Shown: one piece after another, positions 1 to 8,185 of the stretch | How the letters are laid out: every line of letters begins with the position of its first letter | How positions within the stretch are numbered: the stretch's first letter is position 1 | Assembly (NCBI RefSeq): GCF_028280385.1 | Contig: NZ_JANQLX010000006.1 | Location: 1-64,000 of the forward strand | Source of the DNA: Allomuricauda sp. | Lineage (GTDB): Bacteria > Bacteroidota > Bacteroidia > Flavobacteriales > Flavobacteriaceae | Reading direction: 5' to 3' | Length of the DNA stretch: 64,000 nt | Position numbers and translations under genes: made by a program | The notes under the pieces: generated by a model | What the model was told of the DNA's origin: nothing | What the model saw: only the letters and a program-made list of their open reading frames with translations | Databases searched by the model: none

Positions 1-117
1 CGAGACCATGGGGTTGGTGATGTCGTTGGCAAAACCCCAAAGGGCGAACAGGGAGGTGATCAGCACAAAGGGAAGCAATACCGATTTGGATACTACGGGG
101 GACTTTTTGGCATTCAT
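1..117 (-). CDS. fucP: FucP-type sugar MFS transporter, N-terminal fragment
   Basis: Only the first 39 codons are in the window; the gene continues past base 1. The start is ATG at 117-115. After a short basic leader the protein enters a first membrane segment ending in LFALWGFANDITNPMV, the hallmark of the L-fucose:H+ symporter family of the major facilitator superfamily, including the Asn-Asp pair in TM1. In Bacteroidota this family covers L-fucose, L-galactose, glucose and amino sugars, so the substrate cannot be set from sequence alone. It follows the SDR gene by 24 bp on the same strand and is the last visible gene of the uxaA operon, so it is probably the inner-membrane importer for the sugar degraded here. 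Confidence 0.85.
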   Translation of the reverse strand, partial: MNAKKSPVVSKSVLLPFVLITSLFALWGFANDITNPMVS

Positions 118-141
118 TTTCTGGTTGTTTTAAGTTTGTTG

Positions 142-936
142 TTATTCATCAATGAGCAAGGAACGGTCCAGGTGTACATACCCACCATCCACTGTAATAA
201 ACTGTCCCGTGGTATGGGACGATCTGTCCGAAATAACAAAAAGACAGGTATCGGCAATTTCCTGGGGAGTCGTCATACGGTTTTCAAGCGGAATTTTTTT
301 AACAATGGCCTCCAATTTTTTCTGTCCGTTTTCCATGCCTTTTATCCATGTTTCATAAGCAGGGGTCCAACTTTCGGCTATGATTATGGCATTACTTCGG
401 ACACCATCTTTTATAAGGTCCACGGCCCATTCACGGGTTAGTCCCAACACCCCTCCTTTGGCGGCTGCATATCCCGAGGTTTTTCCCTGCCCGGTCAGTG
501 CCACCTTAGAAGCAATGTTCAAGATGTTTCCCTTGGCCTTTTTGATGAGGGGCAAACAATATTTGGTCATGGCATAAAAACTGACCAGATTGAGTTTTAT
601 GGAATACATAAAATCTTCCATATTAGCGTCCAATCCTGCCCCATCATTAACCCCTACGTTGTTGATCAAGGCATCTACACGGCCATATTTATGCGCAATC
701 TTCTGGGCTGCTTCCTTAATCTGGTTTACATCGGAAAGGTCGATCTGGATAAAAATGGAGTCAAAGCCCTTATTTCTCAAATTCCTTTCATATTCAAACC
801 CTCTGGCATTGCGGTCCACAATTACGGGAACGGCCCCTTCATTGGCCAAGGTCTCAACGATGGTCTGACCTATACTTCCCTTAATTCCAGCAGCGCCGGT
901 TACCACAACTATCTTGTCTTTTAAATTTAAATCCAT
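142..936 (-). CDS. SDR-family sugar dehydrogenase (L-fucose/L-galactose dehydrogenase-like)
   Basis: A 264-residue classical short-chain dehydrogenase. Visible features are the nucleotide-binding loop TGAAGIKGSIG (residues 13-23), Asp41 at the end of strand beta-2 (suggesting NAD+ rather than NADP+), the NNVG motif (92-95), and a catalytic Ser143, Tyr156, Lys160 set in YAAAK. It starts 2 bp after the lactonase gene and precedes fucP. An SDR next to FucP and a fuconolactonase-type amidohydrolase recalls the FucX L-fucose dehydrogenase of the Campylobacter jejuni fucose locus. Such enzymes oxidise C1 of L-fucose to the lactone and commonly accept L-galactose, which differs only by a 6-hydroxyl. 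The family call is firm; the substrate is inferred from neighbours. Confidence 0.8.
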   Translation of the reverse strand: MDLNLKDKIVVVTGAAGIKGSIGQTIVETLANEGAVPVIVDRNARGFEYERNLRNKGFDSIFIQIDLSDVNQIKEAAQKIAHKYGRVDALINNVGVNDGAGLDANMEDFMYSIKLNLVSFYAMTKYCLPLIKKAKGNILNIASKVALTGQGKTSGYAAAKGGVLGLTREWAVDLIKDGVRSNAIIIAESWTPAYETWIKGMENGQKKLEAIVKKIPLENRMTTPQEIADTCLFVISDRSSHTTGQFITVDGGYVHLDRSLLIDE

Positions 937-938
937 CT

Positions 939-1766
939 CTATAAATTGTAAAATGTCATGGCGTTCGCGCCCATTATTTTTTGCTGCTCGTTTTCACTTA
1001 AACTGCCTATGGCGTTAATGACCAAATCCTTGACCTGCACATAATTTGCGGCCACCAAGCATACTGGCCAATCGGAGCCAAACATGATCCTGTCCGTTCC
1101 AAACGACTCCAAAATCAAATTGATATACCTCTCAAATTGGTTTGGTGACCAAAGCTGGTAGTCCGCTTCCGTAACCATCCCGGAAAGTTTGCAATACACA
1201 TTTTGGTGCTTGGATATTCGTTGCATAAGTAGCGCCCAACCTTCGTAAAAACCATCTTTGATATAGGGTTTGGCAATATGGTCCACAACAAACTTTTGAT
1301 TGGGAAACCGTTTTACAAATTCCAAAACCGCCCCTAGCTGGTGTGGAAATACCAAGATGTCGTATGTATAACCATACTCTTCCAAAAGCGAAATCCCCCG
1401 GCAAAAATTTGGGCGTAGCAAAAAATTATGGTCGGCCTCATCTTGTACCACATGACGCCATCCCTTTAAATATTGGTTGTCTTTATATTTTTCCAAATCG
1501 GCCTCAACAGCATCACTCCTTAAATCCACCCATCCCACAACGCCTTTTATAAAGCTGTTCGAACTTGCCAATCCAAGTAAAAAATCCGTTTCTTCCAAAG
1601 TTTGGTCCGCTTGAACTGCCACACAGCCCTCGATGCCATTTTCCTCATACACCGCTTTCAAATCCTCAGGTAAAAAGTTCCTGCGGATGACCGCCATGTG
1701 ATCATCTATCCACGAATGTTTCTCGGCTTCGTAATACCAAAAGTGTTGATGTGAGTCTATTATCAT
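939..1766 (-). CDS. Amidohydrolase, L-fuconolactonase/sugar lactonase type (COG3618)
   Basis: A 275-residue TIM-barrel amidohydrolase. It opens with DSHQHFW, where His6 and His8 are the first metal ligands, has a central VVDHIAKP strand with another ligand His, and ends with FGSDWPVC carrying the catalytic Asp. This pattern is typical of the family that hydrolyses L-fucono-, L-galactono-, L-rhamnono- or D-galactaro-lactones to the open acids. It lies 1 bp after uxaB and 2 bp before the SDR gene, so it fits directly after sugar C1 oxidation: SDR makes the lactone and this enzyme opens it. The exact lactone is not decidable from sequence. Known L-fuconolactonases also take L-galactono-1,4-lactone. 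Confidence 0.82.
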   Translation of the reverse strand: MIIDSHQHFWYYEAEKHSWIDDHMAVIRRNFLPEDLKAVYEENGIEGCVAVQADQTLEETDFLLGLASSNSFIKGVVGWVDLRSDAVEADLEKYKDNQYLKGWRHVVQDEADHNFLLRPNFCRGISLLEEYGYTYDILVFPHQLGAVLEFVKRFPNQKFVVDHIAKPYIKDGFYEGWALLMQRISKHQNVYCKLSGMVTEADYQLWSPNQFERYINLILESFGTDRIMFGSDWPVCLVAANYVQVKDLVINAIGSLSENEQQKIMGANAMTFYNL

Positions 1767-1767
1767 C

Positions 1768-3240
1768 CTATTGGTCCTTGGTTATTAAATTCATAAAAGT
1801 TGTGAGTGCAGCCGGCATTCCTTCCGAAATGATCAGCTCAACATTTTTCAAGACCTCCTCCTCCACTTCTTCGTGGACCGTCAAGTCCATGCCCCAAAAG
1901 TTTTGGTTGCGAAGGGTTGCCTTTACCAATGCTGCGGGATTTTGCCCATGGGTATCCCATTGCCTTTTGAAAAAGTCCAGCACCTCCGTACTATCGGCCA
2001 AAGGAATGGACTCCCCGTTCCTATCACCTCTGTAGAAAACAATCAGGGCGGCAAGAGAAAACAATAATCGTTTGGGAGCTTTTTGCTTCTTCTCAAGGTA
2101 ACCCAAAACCGAGGGCAGTACCCTAGTTTTATATTTGGAAACGGAATTCAATGAAATGGAGATCAGGGCATGCTCCAGATAGGGATTTCGGAACCTATCC
2201 AAGACATCATTGGCAAAAGCATGCAATTCGGCCAATGGTAGTTCCAAGGTAGGGCAGATTTCGTCAAAAATGGCTTGGGACAAAAATTGCCCTACTAATT
2301 CGTCCTCCACCGACTCCCGTACTTTGTCGATTCCGCAGAGATAGCCCACGGGCACCAAACTGGTATGGGCGCCGTTCAGAATACGCACCTTACGTGTCCT
2401 GTAGGGTTTTAAATCATCTGTGAACACCACATTTAGGCCCGCGGTTTCCGAAGGAAATTCGTTCTTGACCTGGGAGGGGCCCTCAATCACCCACAAATGG
2501 AACATTTCGCCTTCCACCACCAAATTGTCCAGATAGCCCAATTCTTGGTTTATGGACGCTATTTTATCTTTGGGATACCCTGGAACAATCCTATCGACAA
2601 GGGTATTACAGAAAACGTTGTGTTCCTCTATCCAATCCAAAAAAGCATGTCCGAGTTCCCAATCCTGGGCAAGTTGCAATATGATTCTTTTTAAATTATC
2701 CCCATTTCTATCAATTAATTCACACGGGATACATATTATTCCTTTGTCGGCGGCTCCTCCAAAATGTTCGTACCGCTTAAAAAGTAGCACCGTGAGCTTG
2801 GCCGGAAAACTGGAAGGTGGTGTATCATTGAACTTATCATCTGGATTATGGTATATCCCGGCTTCCGTGGTGTTGGAGAAAACAAACCTTAACTCTGGAT
2901 TTTTCGCTTGATCTAGATAGGCCTGATAATCCAAATAAGGATCTATGCCTTTTTGAATACAGTCAATGATTTGATGCTGACTTTGGGGCTCGCCATTTTT
3001 AATGCCGTTCAGGTACAGCGTATACAGGCCATCCTGCTGGTTGAGCAGGTTCACCAATCCCTTTTCTATGGGTTGAACCACTGTAACGCCGGCATCGAAA
3101 TTGGCATTTTGGTTCATTACATGAACCATCCAATTGGCGAAGGCCCTTAAAAAATTGCCTTCACCAAATTGGAGGATTCTAGTGGTATAGGTATTGGCTA
3201 TTATCGTTTGTCTATTTAGTTTGGTTGGTTGTTTATTCAT
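1768..3240 (-). CDS. uxaB: Tagaturonate reductase (altronate oxidoreductase)
   Basis: A 490-residue member of the mannitol dehydrogenase family, of the size expected for UxaB. The N-terminal region has ILQFGEGNFLRAFANWMV, the UxaB form of the dinucleotide-binding motif. The central region has FSNTTEAGI and FPAKLTVLL, and the C-terminal half includes RKVRILNGAHTSLVPVGYL with the catalytic Lys/Asn/His set of this family. UxaB reduces D-tagaturonate to D-altronate with NADH in the cytoplasm. It overlaps the end of uxaA by 4 bp (ATGA), so translation is probably coupled. No uronate isomerase (uxaC) is visible, so tagaturonate must come from another source; the LgoD-like dehydrogenase at 8186-9205 is a candidate. 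Confidence 0.9.
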   Translation of the reverse strand: MNKQPTKLNRQTIIANTYTTRILQFGEGNFLRAFANWMVHVMNQNANFDAGVTVVQPIEKGLVNLLNQQDGLYTLYLNGIKNGEPQSQHQIIDCIQKGIDPYLDYQAYLDQAKNPELRFVFSNTTEAGIYHNPDDKFNDTPPSSFPAKLTVLLFKRYEHFGGAADKGIICIPCELIDRNGDNLKRIILQLAQDWELGHAFLDWIEEHNVFCNTLVDRIVPGYPKDKIASINQELGYLDNLVVEGEMFHLWVIEGPSQVKNEFPSETAGLNVVFTDDLKPYRTRKVRILNGAHTSLVPVGYLCGIDKVRESVEDELVGQFLSQAIFDEICPTLELPLAELHAFANDVLDRFRNPYLEHALISISLNSVSKYKTRVLPSVLGYLEKKQKAPKRLLFSLAALIVFYRGDRNGESIPLADSTEVLDFFKRQWDTHGQNPAALVKATLRNQNFWGMDLTVHEEVEEEVLKNVELIISEGMPAALTTFMNLITKDQ

Positions 3241-4886
3241 AAGGATATTCCTCTTTTCCAGGGGATAAAATCATTCTGACCGTTGATTTCGGCCTTGGAC
3301 AATATCTCCCCGTTCGCCAATTTGATGATATGTTCCAAAATATCTTCGCCCATGGCTTCAATGCTGTGTTCTCCACTGATCACAGTCCCTGCGTTAATAT
3401 CAATTATGTCGTTCATTTTTTCATATAAGTTGGTGTTGCTGGACATTTTTAGCACTGGAGAAAGTGGGTTTCCCGTAGGAGTGCCCAAACCTGTGGTAAA
3501 AACAATCATATTACAACCTGAGCCTGCAAGCCCAGTTGTGCTCTCTACATCATTTCCAGGAGTACACAACAGGTTCAAACCTGGTTTGGTCACAGGTTCC
3601 GTATAATCCAATACATCCACAATGGGCGATGTACCGCCTTTTTTTGCCGCCCCAGCCGACTTCATGGCATCGGTAATCAATCCGTCCTTTATATTTCCTG
3701 GGGATGGATTACTATCAAATCCAGAGCCCACTGCAGTTGCCGCATTGGAATACGAACGCATCAGGTCTATAAACTTTTGCGCGTTTTCTTCGGACCCACA
3801 TCGGTTGATGAGTTCTTGTTCCACCCCATTGAGTTCTGGAAATTCTGCTAGCACGGCAGAGCCCCCCATGGCGACCAATAAATCCGAAGCGTGACCTAGG
3901 GCCGGATTGGCCGATATCCCGGAAAATCCATCCGAACCTCCACACTCCAATCCCAATACCAGCTTGTTGAGGGGAGCTGGTTTACGGTAGTTGCCATTGG
4001 CTTTGCTCATGCCAATGAAAGACTTTTTAACTGCAGTTTCAATAAACTCCCTTTCGCTACTGGACTGCTGTTGTTCCAAATAGAATACGGGCCGGGAATA
4101 ATTGGGGTTCAAGGTCTTGATATAGTTTTGCAACATGTCTACTTGGGCATTTTGACATCCCAGACTCAGCACAGTGGCACCGGCCGTATTGGGATGGGTG
4201 ATGTACCCGGCAAGTAACCTACACAGGGTATCCGCATCTTGCCTAATGCCGCCACAACCCCCATCATGCCGCAGAAATTTGATTCCATCCACATTGGGAA
4301 AAACCCTTTTTTTGGACACTTCCTCTGGAGACAACTCCAATTCCACGTTGTACAGTTCATCTTCTGTTGCACCATTCTTATAATGTTCTATAAGGGATTG
4401 GATGTTGACCACATGGTCTTTTCTTGTCAGATACCCCAATGGGTCGGAAAGGGCAGCTTCCAGTACATCCACATTCCTATTCTCACAAAAAACCAGCGGT
4501 ATTACCAGCCAATTGTTCCGGGTGCCCACCTGACCGTCTTCACGATGGTATCCAAAGAAAATAGCTTCGTCAAATTTTGATGCGTTGGGCGCATCCCAAT
4601 GAAATTGTTCATTTTTGTTTTCATAGTTTGCCGAGGCATGTTCCAGGTTTTCAGTGGTGATTGCACTTCCCTTTGCAATAGGTGCAACCGCCCTACCTAC
4701 CAAGGTACCATACATATAAATTTCATCGCCCACGTTAAAATCCTGGAGGGCAAATTTGTGTTTGGCCTTTATGGCTTCCACGAGCTCCAGTGATTGCCCG
4801 CCAACATCCACATGCAATCCCTTTGGCAGCTCGGTGATGGCCACGACAATATTGTCTCTTGGATCTATTTGTAAATGTTTCGGCAT
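3237..4886 (-). CDS. uxaA: Altronate dehydratase family protein
   Basis: A 549-residue protein carrying the two parts of altronate dehydratase: an N-terminal SAF-like domain (about 1-80, containing GDEIYMYG) and a large catalytic domain from about 110 with FFGYHREDGQVGTRNNWLV, HDGGCGG, LGCQNAQ, ECGGSDGFSG and GTGLGTPTGNPLSPVLK. UxaA removes water from D-altronate to give 2-keto-3-deoxy-D-gluconate using an iron centre. In Campylobacter jejuni relatives of this family act in the L-fucose locus, so L-fuconate dehydration is an alternative. It is the first gene of the minus-strand operon; the perfect palindrome at 5192-5207 lies in its 5' region. The start ATG at 4886 follows an A/T-rich stretch without a clear Shine-Dalgarno sequence. 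Confidence 0.9.
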   Translation of the reverse strand: MPKHLQIDPRDNIVVAITELPKGLHVDVGGQSLELVEAIKAKHKFALQDFNVGDEIYMYGTLVGRAVAPIAKGSAITTENLEHASANYENKNEQFHWDAPNASKFDEAIFFGYHREDGQVGTRNNWLVIPLVFCENRNVDVLEAALSDPLGYLTRKDHVVNIQSLIEHYKNGATEDELYNVELELSPEEVSKKRVFPNVDGIKFLRHDGGCGGIRQDADTLCRLLAGYITHPNTAGATVLSLGCQNAQVDMLQNYIKTLNPNYSRPVFYLEQQQSSSEREFIETAVKKSFIGMSKANGNYRKPAPLNKLVLGLECGGSDGFSGISANPALGHASDLLVAMGGSAVLAEFPELNGVEQELINRCGSEENAQKFIDLMRSYSNAATAVGSGFDSNPSPGNIKDGLITDAMKSAGAAKKGGTSPIVDVLDYTEPVTKPGLNLLCTPGNDVESTTGLAGSGCNMIVFTTGLGTPTGNPLSPVLKMSSNTNLYEKMNDIIDINAGTVISGEHSIEAMGEDILEHIIKLANGEILSKAEINGQNDFIPWKRGISL

Positions 4887-5191
4887 TACAATACGCTTAT
4901 CTTATTATTCTTGATCTTGCTTGTTGTTCTCCTTTGATTCACTAATTCCTGATGTTCATTCATGGTTTCATTTTTTAAGTTGACCCGTAAAGCCATACTA
5001 GTTTATAACCATGAAAATACGTCTGATTAACAATACTTGCCAAATAGAGGCCAAATTGAGCCCCTGCATCCCAAACTTTAGACTGACTATGGTCTCCCTA
5101 AAAAAAACCAAGGCCATCGATTAGCAACCCATTTCCCAATTTTCTCGAAACAATCCGCTTCGGAAACTCTTTATTTTCGGTAATTTTGATT

Positions 5192-5207
5192 GTTCAATCG
5201 ATTGAAC
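5192..5207. promoter_or_regulatory. LacI-type operator upstream of uxaA operon
   Basis: A perfect 16-bp palindrome, GTTCAATCGATTGAAC, in the divergent uxaA-lacI spacer. It has the central CG and half-site shape of LacI/GalR operators and differs only at the bases flanking the CG from the sites at 5300, 9227 and 9331. It lies about 300 bp from the uxaA start, so it would act on a distal promoter of that operon. I could not place a convincing -7/-33 pair for that promoter. The remaining spacer 4887-5191 shows no other feature I can support. Confidence 0.7.
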
Positions 5208-5267
5208 TAGTTTACAAAAAAATAGGACTTCACATCTTAAGGGGGGGTAGAACAAAGTAGCATACTT

Positions 5268-5300
5268 TTTTGTCTTTCTGTTCAGAAACAAATAGTTTTG
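5268..5300 (+). promoter_or_regulatory. Promoter of the lacI-type regulator
   Basis: A Bacteroidota-type promoter: -33 TTTTG at 5268-5272, 20 bp, then -7 TAGTTTTG at 5293-5300 matching TAnnTTTG. The last G of the -7 box is the first base of the operator at 5300-5315, so repressor binding would cover the transcription start. Because transcription would begin near 5305, translation cannot start at the in-frame TTG at 5270. Confidence 0.65.
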
Positions 5301-5315
5301 TTCAAACGTTTAAAC
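5300..5315. promoter_or_regulatory. LacI-type operator (autoregulation)
   Basis: GTTCAAACGTTTAAAC matches the 16-bp palindrome at 9331-9346 except for one base. It directly abuts the -7 box of the regulator gene, suggesting autorepression. Its centre is 108 bp from the centre of the 5192-5207 operator. Confidence 0.75.
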
Positions 5316-5335
5316 AAATATACACGAAAATACCA

Positions 5336-6364
5336 TTGGGCAAAAAAAAAGTCACCATTAAAGATATTGCCAATGAACTTGGCATCACGCCTTCAGCAGT
5401 TTCCAAAGCGCTGAACAATCACCCAAGGATGAGCATTGAAACCAAGAATGCAGTCCTTAAGGTGGCCAAAAGGTTAAACTACCAGCCCAACTTGTTGGCA
5501 AGCGCGCTTCGCAAGGGCAAGAGCAATTTGGTGGGAATCATTGTTCCCAGGGCGCACAGTAACTTCTTTTCTTCGGTAGTGGAAAATATTGAAGAAACCC
5601 TTAACGGCAAAGGGTATAATGTGGTCATTACCCAATCCAATGAATCATACCGCAAGGAGTGTAAGAACATTGACGCCCTATTGCATATTCAGGTGGATGG
5701 GATTATTGCCTCTCTGGCCAACGAAACGGTGGACCTCAAGTATTTCAATAAAATCATTTCCAACGGAGTTCCCCTCGTCATGTTTGATCGTAGTGAAGAT
5801 GTCCTCAAGGCAGATTATATTGGTATAAACGACTACGGTAGCAGTAAATTGGTGGTGGACCATCTAGTGGAGCAAGGCTGTAAAAGAATTGCCCACATTG
5901 CCGGTTTCGCCAATACAAGAATCTATAAAAATAGGATTGAAGGCTATAAAGATGCCCTTGCGGAAAATGGCCTGCCCTTGGATGCCGATCTTTTGGTGGA
6001 GAGCAAGCTTACCATAAAGGATGGCAGGGATATTATGGAGCACTTCCTGGCTATGCCTGAACGTCCAGATGCCGTATATGCCGCAGGAGATTACGCCGCT
6101 TTAGGGGCCTTGCAGACGTTGATTGAGCATGGTATACCGGTTCCCAAGGAAATGGCATTGGTAGGATTCAGTAATGAGCCCTTTACCTCCCTAGTGGCCC
6201 CCAGTATCACAACCATTGACCAGCACAGTGCGCAAATAGGAAAATTAGCCGCCGAATCGTTTCTTAAAAAAGTGGAGGGTACCTCGGAGGATTTGGATAA
6301 AATCATCTTGGAACCTGAATTGCTGATCAGGGCCTCCTCCATGAAGAGCAAGGCCTTGGCCTAG
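5336..6364 (+). CDS. LacI/GalR-family transcriptional regulator
   Basis: I place the start at TTG 5336, giving 342 residues beginning MGKKKVTIKDIANELG, where the LacI helix-turn-helix normally begins. A longer reading from TTG 5270 would place the start inside the promoter. The N-terminal HTH continues through GITPSAVSKALNNHPRM, the hinge is YQPNLLASALRKGKSN, and the rest is a periplasmic-binding-protein-like sugar sensor with NDYGSSKLVVDHL and TTIDQHSAQIGKLAAE. It is divergent from the uxaA operon and has an operator overlapping its own promoter. The same palindrome recurs upstream of the zinc dehydrogenase, so this protein probably represses both and is released by a pathway sugar or intermediate. 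Confidence 0.9.
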   Translation: MGKKKVTIKDIANELGITPSAVSKALNNHPRMSIETKNAVLKVAKRLNYQPNLLASALRKGKSNLVGIIVPRAHSNFFSSVVENIEETLNGKGYNVVITQSNESYRKECKNIDALLHIQVDGIIASLANETVDLKYFNKIISNGVPLVMFDRSEDVLKADYIGINDYGSSKLVVDHLVEQGCKRIAHIAGFANTRIYKNRIEGYKDALAENGLPLDADLLVESKLTIKDGRDIMEHFLAMPERPDAVYAAGDYAALGALQTLIEHGIPVPKEMALVGFSNEPFTSLVAPSITTIDQHSAQIGKLAAESFLKKVEGTSEDLDKIILEPELLIRASSMKSKALA

Positions 6365-6401
6365 ATTCCAAAGTAGTTAAACCTTATTTATTCAAGATTA
6401 T

Positions 6402-7946
6402 TCAAGGTAGATCGTTGATCCATTCCTTGGATTCAGGTACGTTGGTGTTGTTCTTTTGTGGAGCTCCCGGTGTTGTTCTCCCATCAATCACATATTTTTT
6501 GAGGTCGTCGGTCATCTCCGATGCCTTTAGATTGTTCACCTCCAACAGATTGTAGTTTTCACCTGGGTCGGCAGCAATGTTGTACAATTGATATTTTGGT
6601 AACCCTTCGGTCACAGCTTCCTCGTTGGTAGGATGGGACAGCCATCCGCCAGATCCCGGACACATTTCCATTTTCCACCCTTCTTTCCGTAAGGACAAAT
6701 CACCACTGGCCGAAGCACTGATTACAGGGCGATCTGACAAATCGGTCGACCCTTGCAAAAGAGGATAAAAACTATAGCTATCCTCAGCCATGGAGTCTGT
6801 TAGTTCAAAAGCCGTGATTTCTGCCATGGTTGCCATAAAATCCGCCAGACTTACCGGCGCGTTATAGATGCGTTTGGTTTTAAGTTGATTGGGATAAGAA
6901 ACGATAAGAGGGACCCGATGACCACCCTCGAAAATATCCCCTTTGGTACCCCTGAAACCCCCACTGGAATTATGTCCGTGGGAAAGCAATACAGGATAAT
7001 TGGCCGATCTTTTGCTAGAACCATTGTCGGAGGCAAATACAATAATCGTGTTCTCATACATTCCTTTGGCCTTAAGCTTTTTTATCAGTTCCCCCACGCT
7101 CCAATCCACTTCCAGACAAAAATCCAAATAAAGATTGATACCACTTTTGCCCTGAAACTCCTTGGAAGGTACAATGGGTGTATGCGGGGCCGTCAATGGA
7201 AAATAGAGGAAGAAGGGCTTTTGATCGGTTTGGTTGTCAATAAAATCCACAGCACGCCTCGTGAAATTGGGAAGCACATCTTCAAACCTCAAATCTTCAG
7301 CCAATGGACCTGTCCGCCAAAAATCGTATTGGCCAAGGCTCGTGCCTGGCACAATGCTGTCGGGGACCATGGTGGGTTTGTTATTCTCCACATATACATA
7401 AGGAGGTATATCCAGGGAAGCCAGGATGCAATACGAATAGTCAAATCCAGCAGTATTGGGAGATCTCTCAACTTTCTGGGAAAAATCGATTTTTTTGACC
7501 CCCTCTTCTTCAGTAAAGGCCCAATCCCATCCCAAATGCCATTTACCAATAACCGCCGTTGAATAACCTTGCTTCTGGAGCATGCTACCCACCGTTTCCC
7601 GATCTGGTCTTATCAATGCCCCGTCCTTGGTCCATAGTACTCCTTTGGGCACATCAGAACGCCATGGGTACCTTCCCGTAAGAATGCTATATCTTGAGGG
7701 TGTGCAGACGGCGGATGTTGAATGTGCATCGGTAAAAACGATTCCCGTCTCAGAGAGCAGATCTATGTTAGGGGTTTGAATTTTTGAATTGGGATTTAAT
7801 ACCGAAACATCCCCATAGCCCATATCGTCTGCCAGAATGTAAATTACATTGGGGGTTTCAGTAACATTCTGCGTAACGGTTTCTTCATCGCAACAAATGA
7901 AAAGAAATACGCAAGCTATAAGGATAATTCTCACCGTATTTGCCAT
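6402..7946 (-). CDS. Sulfatase (S1 family) lipoprotein
   Basis: A 514-residue arylsulfatase-type enzyme. I start it at ATG 7946 because this gives a lipoprotein signal (MANTVRIILI..., lipobox LFIC with Cys18 or Cys19); an upstream ATG at 8012 would bury it. Metal-binding VIYILADDMGYGD is at residues 34-46. The formylglycine motif CTPSR has Cys81, followed by SILTGRYPWR; HLGWDW and TAPHTPIVP fit the S1 fold. It likely removes sulfate from a marine polysaccharide at the cell surface or in the periplasm. It sits between the lacI gene and the zinc dehydrogenase, which suggests the sugar fed into this pathway comes from a sulfated glycan. No formylglycine-generating enzyme is visible in the window. 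Confidence 0.88.
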   Translation of the reverse strand: MANTVRIILIACVFLFICCDEETVTQNVTETPNVIYILADDMGYGDVSVLNPNSKIQTPNIDLLSETGIVFTDAHSTSAVCTPSRYSILTGRYPWRSDVPKGVLWTKDGALIRPDRETVGSMLQKQGYSTAVIGKWHLGWDWAFTEEEGVKKIDFSQKVERSPNTAGFDYSYCILASLDIPPYVYVENNKPTMVPDSIVPGTSLGQYDFWRTGPLAEDLRFEDVLPNFTRRAVDFIDNQTDQKPFFLYFPLTAPHTPIVPSKEFQGKSGINLYLDFCLEVDWSVGELIKKLKAKGMYENTIIVFASDNGSSKRSANYPVLLSHGHNSSGGFRGTKGDIFEGGHRVPLIVSYPNQLKTKRIYNAPVSLADFMATMAEITAFELTDSMAEDSYSFYPLLQGSTDLSDRPVISASASGDLSLRKEGWKMEMCPGSGGWLSHPTNEEAVTEGLPKYQLYNIAADPGENYNLLEVNNLKASEMTDDLKKYVIDGRTTPGAPQKNNTNVPESKEWINDLP

Positions 7947-7984
7947 GGTATGGATTTGAAATGGATCAGTTACGAATCTAAAAA

Positions 7985-8017
7985 GAATATTGGGCCAAAA
8001 GACTCGACCCAATATTC
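7985..8017 (-). terminator. Probable rho-independent terminator
   Basis: A 10-bp perfect stem, GAATATTGGG with CCCAATATTC, and a 13-base loop, followed on the minus strand by CTTTTT. It lies between the end of the zinc dehydrogenase gene (8186) and the start of the sulfatase (7946), so it may separate or attenuate these two genes. The bases 8018-8185 show no gene. Confidence 0.55.
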
Positions 8018-8185
8018 AGAAACTAACTAACTCAAATAAACTATTTTTTCATACAACCCACAGCGTGGGATTGTTTAGGGTGTTTCATGGCTTATGTTGT
8101 GAATCCACGAAAACCATACTTCTTGTTTTGTTTACGCCAACGGTCTGCTTAAAATTTCCATTCCATCCGTTACGGGATAAAACCG

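Noticed and set aside
5270..5335. TTG at 5270 as start of the LacI-family gene, adding 22 residues
   Set aside because: It lies in the -33 element and upstream of the operator; the family N-terminus (KKVTIKDIAN) starts right after TTG 5336.
6885..7562. 225-codon open frame on the plus strand
   Set aside because: It is antisense to the sulfatase gene, has no family features and mirrors the codon pattern of the real gene.
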